64,000 bases of DNA from the NCBI RefSeq assembly GCF_001186365.1, contig NZ_LDTZ01000024.1:1-64000 (forward strand), in the 5' to 3' direction. The position numbers and the translations under genes were made by a program. The first letter of the stretch is position 1, and the number at the start of each line of letters is the position of its first letter. Below, one piece after another: positions 19,226-27,385 of this stretch. The notes beneath the pieces were generated by a model. It worked only from the letters and a program-made list of their open reading frames with translations. It searched no databases and was not told the DNA's origin. Source of the DNA: Gordonia jacobaea (GTDB lineage Bacteria > Actinomycetota > Actinomycetes > Mycobacteriales > Mycobacteriaceae).

Positions 19226-20389
19226 ATGGGGTATGCCAACCCCGATTTCGATCTATTCCAGCTGCCAGAAGAGCATCTCGCGCTCCGCGAGGCGATTCGA
19301 GCACTCGCGCTCAAGGAAATTGAGCCGCACGCGGCAGACGTAGACGAGCGTTCACGATTCCCCGAAGAAGCGCTGAAGGCGCTGACGACCTCGGGGTTCA
19401 ACGCGATCCACGTACCTGAGCAGTACGGGGGCCAGGGTGCAGACTCGGTGGCCGCATGCATCGTGATCGAAGAGGTGGCCCGAGTGGACGCTTCTGCTTC
19501 GCTGATCCCGGCGGTGAACAAGCTCGGCACGATGGGCCTGATCCTCAACGGATCGGAAGAGCTCAAGCAGCAGGTCCTGCCTTCCATTGCCTCCGGCGAA
19601 GCCATGGCGTCGTACGCCCTGTCGGAGCGTGAGGCCGGTTCTGACGCAGCGGCGATGAAGACGCGTGCGCGCAAGGACGGCGACAACTGGGTCATCAACG
19701 GCACCAAGTGTTGGATCACCAATGGCGGCAAGTCCACCTGGTACACCGTCATGGCGGTCACTGACCCCGACATGGGTGCTCACGGAATCTCGGCGTTCAT
19801 GGTGCACAAGGACGATCCGGGTTTCACGGTCGGGCCGCTTGAAAAGAAGCTGGGCATCAAGGGTTCGCCCACCGCGGAGCTGTACTTCGAAGACTGCACC
19901 ATCCCCGCCGACCGCATCATCGGCGAGCCCGGTACCGGCTTCAAGACGGCACTCGAGACCCTCGACCACACCCGCCCGACGATCGGCGCGCAAGCCGTGG
20001 GTATCGCACAGGGTGCCCTCGACCAGGCCATCGAATACACAAAGCAGCGTCGCCAGTTCGACCGCCCGATCAGCACGTTCCAGGGCGTCGAGTTCATGAT
20101 CGCCGACATGGCGATGAACATCATGGCAGCGCGCCTGATGGTCTACACCTCGGCCGCTCGCGCAGAGCGCGGCGAGAAGAACCTCGGCTTCATCAGCTCG
20201 GCATCGAAGTGCTTTGCCTCCGATGTCGCGATGCAGGTCACCACCGACGCCGTGCAGCTGTTCGGCGGCGCGGGCTACACGCGCGACTTCCCGGTCGAGC
20301 GCATGATGCGCGACGCCAAGATCACGCAGATCTACGAGGGCACCAACCAGATCCAGCGCGTCGTGATGAGCCGCGCGCTGCTGCGCTGA
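19226..20389 (+). CDS. fadE25: acyl-CoA dehydrogenase, FadE25-type
   Basis: FAD-dependent alpha,beta-dehydrogenation of acyl-CoA, passing electrons to ETF. At 387 residues it has the standard length and closely follows mycobacterial FadE25 in the stretches I can recall, including IVIEEVARVDASASLIPAVNKLG and the C-terminal VQLFGGAGYT. The catalytic base is Glu371 in IYEGTNQIQR, and YALSEREAGSD/WITNGG form the flavin-binding region. The ATG follows GGAGG. A strong hairpin downstream ends the unit. Confidence 0.9.
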   Translation: MGYANPDFDLFQLPEEHLALREAIRALALKEIEPHAADVDERSRFPEEALKALTTSGFNAIHVPEQYGGQGADSVAACIVIEEVARVDASASLIPAVNKLGTMGLILNGSEELKQQVLPSIASGEAMASYALSEREAGSDAAAMKTRARKDGDNWVINGTKCWITNGGKSTWYTVMAVTDPDMGAHGISAFMVHKDDPGFTVGPLEKKLGIKGSPTAELYFEDCTIPADRIIGEPGTGFKTALETLDHTRPTIGAQAVGIAQGALDQAIEYTKQRRQFDRPISTFQGVEFMIADMAMNIMAARLMVYTSAARAERGEKNLGFISSASKCFASDVAMQVTTDAVQLFGGAGYTRDFPVERMMRDAKITQIYEGTNQIQRVVMSRALLR

Positions 20390-20421
20390 CCTCCAATCTC
20401 GTTCGGCTACAACAGAATCAA

Positions 20422-20460
20422 CGACGACGCCCCGCTCGGTTCGTGAGCGGGGCGTCGTCG
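20422..20460. terminator. bidirectional hairpin terminator
   Basis: CGACGACGCCCCGCTC pairs perfectly with GAGCGGGGCGTCGTCG (16-bp stem, 7-base loop). It lies between the converging dehydrogenase and DUF218 genes, so it probably serves both; neither side has a long T-tract. Confidence 0.8.
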
Positions 20461-20471
20461 TATCAGTGTCG

Positions 20472-21062
20472 TCAGCCTGCGTAGGCCGGTTGGAACAGCA
20501 GGTTGGCGCGCTGTGCCTTGGCGGCGTCGCGGAAGTTCTTCATCGCGCGCGGCATGTGGAAGTTATTGGTGACGACCACCGCTCCGGTGGCGCCCAGCGA
20601 CTTGAGCATGCGGACAGTGAACTCGGCGTTCTGGACTGTCGAGGTCGACGCCGACTCGTTCACCATCTGCCACATCGGGACCCCGCGATGGATCAGGCCG
20701 ATGTTCATGAACTGCGCTTCGGACACAGGCAGCCACCAGGTGTCGCCGCCGGACACGATCACACGGTTGAAGGGATGGGTGCGCGCAAGCCGGGCACCGA
20801 CATTCATGCGCTGCTGCAGGATCGCGGGCGGCTGCCCCAACACCCCCTGCTTTGCGCCGAGCACCACGATGTATCGAGTCGGCGGACTCTGCCACAGGAA
20901 CACACTGTTGGCGCTCAACAGGTCTGAGCTGCCGAGATCTACGCTGCCCGCGTTGATGTCGGCGTGGGCAGGAGCAGCGGCGACCGCGCCGCCCGCGAGA
21001 GCTGTCGTCAGGGCCAGCAGCACCGCGGCGCTACGCAGTCGGAGATCTGTTCGTAGACGCAT
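20472..21062 (-). CDS. exported DUF218 (YdcF/SanA-like) protein
   Basis: A 196-residue protein with a classical signal peptide (Arg-rich start, hydrophobic core, cleavage after PAHA near residue 34). The mature domain has YIVVLGAKQG, RVIVSGGDT, a Glu/Ser-rich STSTVQNAEF and VVTNNFHMPRA, the ordered motifs of DUF218 proteins linked to envelope integrity. The substrate is unknown. It faces away from nuclease-like gene I and ends at the shared terminator. Confidence 0.8.
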   Translation of the reverse strand: MRLRTDLRLRSAAVLLALTTALAGGAVAAAPAHADINAGSVDLGSSDLLSANSVFLWQSPPTRYIVVLGAKQGVLGQPPAILQQRMNVGARLARTHPFNRVIVSGGDTWWLPVSEAQFMNIGLIHRGVPMWQMVNESASTSTVQNAEFTVRMLKSLGATGAVVVTNNFHMPRAMKNFRDAAKAQRANLLFQPAYAG

Positions 21063-21152
21063 GCGGCCATCCTACGGAGAAGGTTGTACGCGCTAAAGGC
21101 CACAAGGATCACTTCAGCAACAATTCTCACGAATGTAACGTTGCGATTGGGC

Positions 21153-21341
21153 GTGTCGACTGCGCGTTGCGTAGTGCCCACTCGACGCTCGGGAGCGTCG
21201 AGTGGGCGTCTCGTAGTGCCGAGTGGGCGCTTGAGATTGCCGAGTGGGCGTCCCGTAGTGCCGAGTGGGCGCTCGAGAGTGTCGACTGGGCGCTTGAGAG
21301 TGCCGAGTGGGCGTTGCGTCGTGCCGAGTAGGCGTAGCCAG
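21153..21341. repeat. 21-bp repeat array upstream of nuclease-like gene I
   Basis: Six contiguous 21-bp units occupy 21216-21341, each built on GTGCCGAGTGGGCG plus a variable heptamer. Degenerate units extend left to 21153, and at 21176-21207 two units in opposite orientation form a perfect 15-bp stem. The same unit occurs in inverted orientation after the gene at 22312-22458. There are no spacers, so this is not a CRISPR array. Confidence 0.85.
21176..21207. repeat. 15-bp perfect hairpin within the 21-bp array
   Basis: GCCCACTCGACGCTC pairs with GAGCGTCGAGTGGGC with only two bases between the arms. It is formed by head-to-head copies of the 21-bp unit and lies about 200 bp before the start of nuclease-like gene I. 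Confidence 0.85.
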
Positions 21342-21408
21342 GGGGCGTCGACTTGGACGCGCCAGAAATCGGATGGATCTAATCGCACTATCTCTGCGTC
21401 CAAGCACC

Positions 21409-22305
21409 ATGACTCCATTTGATGCATCACCCGTAGATTCGCCTGAGGTCGTGAAGCGCAGGGCAACGCTCAGCGTCACCGGTATCAGCGCCAGCGAGTT
21501 CGACTCGACGTTCCGTCGACTTCGTGGCAGCGGCTACATACTCAAGTCGACGCTCATGACGGCTCGACAACGAATCGTCGCCGTTGCGCAGCAGGCTCAG
21601 GGCGACGTCGTGGTCGCTGGCATGGCAGCACTGATCATGCACGGAAGTGTTTGGTACGACGAGGATTTCACCATCGAGCTGATCCGCGGCACGAGCTGCT
21701 CCGGCCGACCCGCGAAGGGATCCGTCACTCATCGCCTCGACCTCGACCCTGCAGACATCGTGACCATCGACGGAATCAAGGTCACGAGCGCGATCAGGAC
21801 GGCCTTCGACATCGGCCGCATTCGGTTCGCGTCACGCGCGCTCGGATACCTCGACGCCCTGGCACGCGCTACCGACCTCGACGTCGCCGCGCTGGAAAAG
21901 TACACAGCTACGCAGAAGGGTAGGCGCAACGTGGTGCAACTGCGGCGACTGATACCGCTGATCGACAGCCGAATCGAGTCGCCCACCGAGGCATGGCTGC
22001 TCTTGACCATTCTGGAGGGCGGACTACCGGCGCCCGACCTCCAGATCGAGGTTCGCGACGGAACAGGGGAGATCTACGCGCGCATCGACATGGGATACGA
22101 GGCACTCAAGATCGGCATCGAGTACGACGGCGAGTACCACACCAGGCCTGGTCAGCAGGTTCGCGACGCCGAACGTCGCGCACGGCTGCACGACGACGGA
22201 TGGCTGATGATCTACGTCGACAAGGCCAAGCTCCGCGACAACCCGTACGCCGTCCTAGCCGAGATCCGACAGGCGCTTCACCGGCGAGGTGCGTATTTCG
22301 ACTAG
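21409..22305 (+). CDS. DUF559/Vsr-like PD-(D/E)XK domain protein I
   Basis: A 298-residue protein of unproven function. Residues ~60-190 look like the AbiEi/restriction-associated region common to this family (QGDVVVAGMAALIMHG, SAIRTAFDIGR). Residues ~188-292 form a compact nuclease-like fold with E190, D227 in ARIDMGY, E238 in GIEYDGEYH, and a DAERRARLHDDGW motif typical of Vsr-like/DUF559 proteins. These residues fit a PD-(D/E)XK active site. The gene lies between two 21-bp repeat arrays in opposite orientation, which end only 7 bp after its stop. The ATG at 21409 is preferred over 21373; no good ribosome site is seen. Confidence 0.7.
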   Translation: MTPFDASPVDSPEVVKRRATLSVTGISASEFDSTFRRLRGSGYILKSTLMTARQRIVAVAQQAQGDVVVAGMAALIMHGSVWYDEDFTIELIRGTSCSGRPAKGSVTHRLDLDPADIVTIDGIKVTSAIRTAFDIGRIRFASRALGYLDALARATDLDVAALEKYTATQKGRRNVVQLRRLIPLIDSRIESPTEAWLLLTILEGGLPAPDLQIEVRDGTGEIYARIDMGYEALKIGIEYDGEYHTRPGQQVRDAERRARLHDDGWLMIYVDKAKLRDNPYAVLAEIRQALHRRGAYFD

Positions 22306-22311
22306 ACCGGA

Positions 22312-22458
22312 GCGCCCAGTCGGCACGACGAGGCGCCCGGTCGACGCTCTCGAGCGCCCAGTCAACGGTCTGGAGCGCCCAGTCGACGCTCTGGGGCGCC
22401 CAGTCGACGCTCTGGGGCGCCCAGTCGGCACGACGAGCCGCCCAGTCGACCTCAGAGC
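22312..22458. repeat. inverted 21-bp repeat array downstream of nuclease-like gene I
   Basis: Seven contiguous 21-bp units based on GCGCCCAGTCGACGCTC, the reverse complement of the unit upstream of the gene. The last unit runs 7 bp into the 3' end of the convergent gabD gene (stop at 22452). Together the two arrays form long inverted repeats around one gene. Confidence 0.85.
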
Positions 22459-23918
22459 GCGACGTACTTCGTGGTCAGGTACTCGTCGATGCCCTCGGAG
22501 CCGCCCTCGCGGCCGATGCCCGACTGCTTCACGCCGCCGAAGGGTGCTGCGACGTCGGAGATCACGCCGCGGTTGACCCCGACCATCCCGACGTCGAGCT
22601 TCGACGCGACGCGCATGCTGCGGTCGAGGTCGCGGGTGAAGAAGTAGCCGGCGAGGCCGTACACGGTGGAGTTGGCTGCGGCGATCGCCTCGTCCTCGGA
22701 GTCGAAGGTGCTGATCACCGCGACGGGGCCGAAGATCTCGTCGCGGGTGACGGGCGCGTACGCGTCGACCTGATCAATCACCGTCGCGGGGTAGAAGTAC
22801 CCCTTCCCCTCGGGAGCCTTGCCGCCAAGGCGAACCCGACCACCATGTGCGACAGCACTTTCCACCGCTGCGGCGACCTTGTCGCGCTGCGCTGCGGTGA
22901 CGAGCGGTCCGAGCGTCACGCCCTCCTCGTAGCCGGGTCCGAGTCGTACCGCCGACATCTTCTCGATCAACTTGTCGGTGAACTCCTCTGCAACCCCGGA
23001 CTGGACCAGGAAGCGGTTCGCCGCGGTGCATGCCTCGCCGCCGTTGCGCATCTTCGCGAGAAACGCGCCTTCGACAGCCTTGTCGATGTCGGCGTCGTCG
23101 AATACGACGAACGGTGCGTTGCCGCCTAGTTCCATCGATGTCCGCTGCACCCGCTCTGCGGCCTGTGCCATCAGATTTCGACCCACCGGCGTCGAACCGG
23201 TGAAGCTGATCTTACGGATCCGGTCGTCGCTGATGATGGCCGACGCGACGCCGCGCGCGTCAGTGGTCGGCAGCACCGACAACACGCCCGCAGGCAGTCC
23301 TGCTTCGGCGAAGATCTCGGCCAGTGCCAGCATGGTCAAAGGTGTCTCGTGTGCTGGCTTGACCAGCATGACATTGCCGGCAGCCAATGCCGGGCCGATT
23401 TTGCGCGTGCCCATCGCCAGCGGGAAGTTCCACGGCGTGATCGCGAGCGACGGTCCAATAGGACCGTGGCTCACCAGGATTCGACCGGTGCCCGCCGGTG
23501 ACTGCGTGCAGCGACCGTCGATCCGGACAGCCTCTTCGGCGAACCAGCGCAGAAACTCGTTGCCGTACTTGGTCTCCGAAAGGCTATCCGGCAGTGCGCG
23601 ACCCAGTTCGAGCGTCATGAGCATGGCAAGGCTGTCGGCCCGGTCGGCGACCAATTCGAAAGCGCTACGCAGGATCTCGCCACGCTCGCGTGCAGGCGTC
23701 GCCGCCCATGAATCCGCGACGGCGACAGCGCGGTCGAGTGCGTGCACGGCGTCGTCGACGCTGGCGTCGGCAACCGCGGTCAGCGTCTCCTCGGTGGCCG
23801 GGTTGATGACGTCGAATGTCTTGCCGCCCTTGGCCTCGACCTCCTTGCCGTCGATCCAGAGGCCGGTAGGTATTCCGTCGAGTACGGCCTGCGGGTCAAG
23901 CACCTGGGTGCTGGTCAT
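22452..23918 (-). CDS. gabD: succinate-semialdehyde dehydrogenase
   Basis: NAD(P)-dependent aldehyde dehydrogenase of 488 residues, probably oxidising succinate semialdehyde from GABA, or an amino-aldehyde from the amine oxidase. Catalytic Glu263 (MELGGNAPF) and Cys297 (GGEACTAANR) are present, with ITPWNFP and the cofactor motif FTGSTPVGR. Its ATG lies 23 bp inside the end of the amine oxidase gene, so the two are tightly coupled. A 21-bp repeat touches its last codons. Confidence 0.85.
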   Translation of the reverse strand: MTSTQVLDPQAVLDGIPTGLWIDGKEVEAKGGKTFDVINPATEETLTAVADASVDDAVHALDRAVAVADSWAATPARERGEILRSAFELVADRADSLAMLMTLELGRALPDSLSETKYGNEFLRWFAEEAVRIDGRCTQSPAGTGRILVSHGPIGPSLAITPWNFPLAMGTRKIGPALAAGNVMLVKPAHETPLTMLALAEIFAEAGLPAGVLSVLPTTDARGVASAIISDDRIRKISFTGSTPVGRNLMAQAAERVQRTSMELGGNAPFVVFDDADIDKAVEGAFLAKMRNGGEACTAANRFLVQSGVAEEFTDKLIEKMSAVRLGPGYEEGVTLGPLVTAAQRDKVAAAVESAVAHGGRVRLGGKAPEGKGYFYPATVIDQVDAYAPVTRDEIFGPVAVISTFDSEDEAIAAANSTVYGLAGYFFTRDLDRSMRVASKLDVGMVGVNRGVISDVAAPFGGVKQSGIGREGGSEGIDEYLTTKYVAL

Positions 23919-25866
23919 GCGAGTTCCCTTCGTGATGGCAGTGAGTCGGGGGCGACGCCTCGACGTCGAGAGAGGGGTTGCGATCGAAGAAGCCGAATGG
24001 CTTGAGCCAGAACGACACCGTGTCGGCCGGCATCACCGGCCAGTCCTCTGGACGGGTGATGTGATGGATTCCGAACGTGTACCACAGCACGACGTCGGTG
24101 TTCTCGATCGGTCGATTTGCCTTGGTCCACTCGCCGAGTCCGGTGTCGCGCTCGGACTGATTGACGAATTCGCCTGCGGGCCAACGCTCGTCGGGATGGT
24201 TCGGGGTCACCCAGAGCGAGTGTCCCATGACGGTTGCACGCTGGAAGATCGGCGACGCGGGGTCGAACATCGCCGGGAACGCGCCTGTCGGAACCAGCTT
24301 GTACGCGGGATTCAGGCCCAACGCTGTTGTCTTGTTGGGATTGGCGATCTTCCACGATTTCTGCGTCGCGAAGTTGGGGTCCTGCATGCCTTCCGACTCG
24401 GTCAGCAGCGGCGTGTTCCGTTGCACCAGGCCGAGACCGAGCGGATTGTCGGGGCCCATCGGCTCGACGAGAGTCTCGCTGGCGTAGACCGTGTTGTCGG
24501 ACCCGTCGATGTCGAGATCCATTCGCGCAACGAGGAAATGCTGGTGGAACGGAGCGTACGTGCGGTTATCGACCGTCGTGCCGTGCGGATTCGACGTCAG
24601 GCCCGGCGGCATTGGTGTGGTCACCATGATGCCGGTGGCGCGTACCTCGCACTCGATGTTGCCGTCTTGATAGAAGCGCCAGTAGACGAGGTACTCGTAA
24701 TTGGCAACTGTGACATGGAAACTCACCGTCAACCGACGCATACGACGCACCTCTGCGCCCGCGTCGTGATCGACGTGCTTCCACAGCACGGCGTTGTCTT
24801 CCTCGTGTATGCAGATCGCGTTCGTGATGGTGTACGGCTCGCCCGCACTGTTGTGCAGTGTGGCGTCGAGGTATCGGATCTCGCCGAGGCAGTCACAACC
24901 CAGCTCGAGCGACGTCGTCATGAAGCCGAGGCCCCACTCGCCGATGTCGAAAGCCGTACGGCGGTAATGGTCTTCGCTCGGATCGCGGTAGGGGACGACC
25001 ATCTCGGCGAAGGAGAGACGATGCGCGATCTTGCGCACGTTCCCGCCGTCGTCGTAGGTGACGGTGTGCAGGGTCATGCCCTCGCGATAGTTGAAACCCA
25101 CACGCAGCGACCACTTCTGCCACGTGAGCTGATTGCCGTCGAGCGTGAACGACGGCCCGTCGGGCTGGGTGATCTCCAGTGGCTTGAGCTCGGGCCGGTT
25201 GAAGGTGTCCCGAATGCGTTGTGGGATATGGCGCGGAACGTACTCGCCCATCACTTCCGGCTGGTCGAATCCGCCGGTGTCCTCGATGCGTAGCAGTTCC
25301 ATCGTGTTCACGTCGATCACACAGTGCAGCCCCGACACCGGGTTCGCATACGGGTTGGAGCCCTCACTGTTGCGCACCCAGGTGTCCGACCAGCCGAGGC
25401 GTCGACCGCGGTACTCGTCGGGGATGACCGCGCCACCATAGGTCCACGTATCCATGAAAACGCCGTCCAGATCGGTGATCCCGCGTCGAGCCAGCGCCGC
25501 CTGGACGTCGGGGTGCGCGCGCAGGACGCGGTCGCATTCCTCGAACTCGTCGACGGTGAAGTTCGCCTGGACGTCGGGAATCAGCTCGAACGAGTCGACG
25601 CTGCCACCCGAGATCGACACGAACGACTTGTACGTCGTGTTCTCTCCTGTGTTGAAGCAGACGACCACCGCTCGACGCGGCGGAAGCGTGCCGTCGGCGT
25701 CGAATGCGGCGAGTTCGGTCTTGGTCGGCTCCGCGAGTTCGATTGACGCATAGCGCCAACCGTCGCCGACGCCCTGCTCGCTACCGAGTAGGGCTGTGAC
25801 GGAACGGAATTCGTCGGCGGTCAGCGGATCGAGGGGATGCGGTTGGTCCAGGGGATGCGGGGACAC
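23896..25866 (-). CDS. copper-containing primary amine oxidase
   Basis: Oxidises primary amines to aldehyde, ammonia and hydrogen peroxide using copper and topaquinone. In the 656-residue protein Tyr390 in NYEY is the topaquinone precursor, Asp307 (TAFDIGEWG) the catalytic base, and His441/His443 (HQH) plus a later HHITRPEDWP histidine the copper ligands. No signal peptide is evident. It sits between gabT and gabD, suggesting amines such as putrescine or other omega-amines pass to aldehyde and then to GABA-type intermediates; the exact amine is inference. Confidence 0.9.
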   Translation of the reverse strand: MSPHPLDQPHPLDPLTADEFRSVTALLGSEQGVGDGWRYASIELAEPTKTELAAFDADGTLPPRRAVVVCFNTGENTTYKSFVSISGGSVDSFELIPDVQANFTVDEFEECDRVLRAHPDVQAALARRGITDLDGVFMDTWTYGGAVIPDEYRGRRLGWSDTWVRNSEGSNPYANPVSGLHCVIDVNTMELLRIEDTGGFDQPEVMGEYVPRHIPQRIRDTFNRPELKPLEITQPDGPSFTLDGNQLTWQKWSLRVGFNYREGMTLHTVTYDDGGNVRKIAHRLSFAEMVVPYRDPSEDHYRRTAFDIGEWGLGFMTTSLELGCDCLGEIRYLDATLHNSAGEPYTITNAICIHEEDNAVLWKHVDHDAGAEVRRMRRLTVSFHVTVANYEYLVYWRFYQDGNIECEVRATGIMVTTPMPPGLTSNPHGTTVDNRTYAPFHQHFLVARMDLDIDGSDNTVYASETLVEPMGPDNPLGLGLVQRNTPLLTESEGMQDPNFATQKSWKIANPNKTTALGLNPAYKLVPTGAFPAMFDPASPIFQRATVMGHSLWVTPNHPDERWPAGEFVNQSERDTGLGEWTKANRPIENTDVVLWYTFGIHHITRPEDWPVMPADTVSFWLKPFGFFDRNPSLDVEASPPTHCHHEGNSHDQHPGA

Positions 25867-25901
25867 GACTCTCCTTAGTGATCTGGCAACGAACTAGCAG
25901 G

Positions 25902-27281
25902 TCAGGCGTTGTCCTTGAGTGCCTGGCACAGCACCGCCAGGCCATCGCGCAGCAGGTCGTCGCCGATGACCAGCGGTGGCAACAGACGTAGCACGTTGCC
26001 GTAGGTGCCGCAGGTCAACGCGACGACGCCCTGGGCGAGCGCCGCTTTGGCCACCGCGGCGGTGAGGTCGGGATTGGGTTCGCGAGTCGCGGTTCCGTCT
26101 TCAGCGGGCGTCACCAGTTCGACGGCCATCATCGCGCCGCGACCGCGGATGTCGCCGATCACGGGCAGGCCCGCACCGTCGAGTTCGTCCTTGGTGGCCG
26201 AGAGTGCTTCGGTGATGATGGTCTCGATGTGTCGCGCACGGCCGCACAGGTCGAGCGATTCCATCTGGTCGATGGCTGCCAGCGCCGCAGCGCACGCAAC
26301 GGGGTTGCCGCCGTAGGTGCCGCCGAGTCCGCCGCCGTGCACCGTGTCCATGATGTCGGCGCGTCCGGTCACCGCAGACAGGGGCATTCCGCCTGCGATG
26401 CCCTTGGCCATCGTGATGAGGTCGGGCGTGACGCCCTCCTGCTCACACGCGAACCACGTTCCGGTACGGGCGAATCCGGCTTGCACCTCGTCGGCGATGA
26501 ACAGCACGCGGTGCATCGTGCACCACTCGGCAAGCGTCGAGAGGAATCCCGGTGCCGGAACGATGAATCCGCCCTCGCCCTGGATCGGTTCGATGACGAT
26601 CGCGGCGGTGGTCTCCGCGCCGACCTGCTTCTCGATCATCGAGATCGCGCGCTTGGCCGCAGCCACACCGTCGCTGCCGAGTTCGTCGCGGTACGGATAG
26701 CTCATCGGCATCCGGTACACCTCGGGCGCGAACGGACCGAAGTTGCGCTTGTACGGCATGCTCTTGGCCGTCATCGCCATCGTCAGGTTGGTGCGCCCGT
26801 GGTAGGCGTGATCGAAGGCGATGACAGCGTTGCGTCGTGTCGAGAGGCGGGCAATCTTCACCGCGTTCTCGACGGCCTCGGCGCCCGAGTTGAACAGCAC
26901 GGTGCGCTTCTCGAAGTCGCCCGGGGTGATCTCGTTGAGCTTCTCGGCGACGGCCACGTAGCCCTCATACGGCGTCACCATGAAGCAGGTGTGCGTGAAG
27001 TGCGCTGCCTGCTCGGCGACGGCCGCCGCGACGGCCGAGTTGCTCGCGCCGACGGATGTGACGGCGATGCCGGAGCCGAGGTCGATCAGAGAGTTGCCGT
27101 CGACGTCGACGATCACTCCGCCGTCGGCGTCGGCCGCGAAGACGGGAACGCTGGAGCCGACGCCCGCGGCGACGGCACCCAGTCGGCGCTGCCCGATCTC
27201 CATCGAGCGTGGGCCGGGCAGTTCGCTGACCAGCTTCCGCTCCTGGGGCAGCCGGTAGACAATGTCGGTTGCTGTGGTCAT
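25902..27281 (-). CDS. gabT: 4-aminobutyrate aminotransferase
   Basis: PLP enzyme transferring the amino group of GABA to 2-oxoglutarate, giving succinate semialdehyde. The 459-residue class III aminotransferase has NSGAEAVENAVK, the Asp in IADEVQAGFARTG and the PLP lysine K293 in MAKGIAGGMP. The ATG at 27281 is preferred, giving family length; an upstream GTG-rich extension is not conserved-looking. First gene of a minus-strand operon with the amine oxidase and gabD, divergent from a PucR regulator with 104 bp between. Confidence 0.9.
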   Translation of the reverse strand: MTTATDIVYRLPQERKLVSELPGPRSMEIGQRRLGAVAAGVGSSVPVFAADADGGVIVDVDGNSLIDLGSGIAVTSVGASNSAVAAAVAEQAAHFTHTCFMVTPYEGYVAVAEKLNEITPGDFEKRTVLFNSGAEAVENAVKIARLSTRRNAVIAFDHAYHGRTNLTMAMTAKSMPYKRNFGPFAPEVYRMPMSYPYRDELGSDGVAAAKRAISMIEKQVGAETTAAIVIEPIQGEGGFIVPAPGFLSTLAEWCTMHRVLFIADEVQAGFARTGTWFACEQEGVTPDLITMAKGIAGGMPLSAVTGRADIMDTVHGGGLGGTYGGNPVACAAALAAIDQMESLDLCGRARHIETIITEALSATKDELDGAGLPVIGDIRGRGAMMAVELVTPAEDGTATREPNPDLTAAVAKAALAQGVVALTCGTYGNVLRLLPPLVIGDDLLRDGLAVLCQALKDNA

Positions 27282-27385
27282 GGACACCAGTGTTCGCCTG
27301 CCACCCCCACCTGCGGACCTGACAAGTTGTACAGCCTTTCGGCGTCGCACTGCCACAATGTCCAGTCGGCGGTTACGGTGGGTGG
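27282..27385. promoter_or_regulatory. divergent control region gabT / pucR
   Basis: This 104-bp spacer holds the promoters of both units. GACAAGTTGT near 27327 contains the palindrome ACAA-G-TTGT and a related CACAATGT lies ~25 bp on, giving two candidate half-sites for the divergent PucR protein. Assignment is by position only. Confidence 0.4.

Noticed and set aside
21153..22458. The 21-bp repeat arrays as a CRISPR array
   Set aside because: Units are contiguous with no unique spacers, the two arrays are in opposite orientation around a gene, and no cas genes are present.
22972..25293. A 773-codon open frame antisense to gabD and the amine oxidase
   Set aside because: Runs across two well-supported genes on the other strand and has no motifs.
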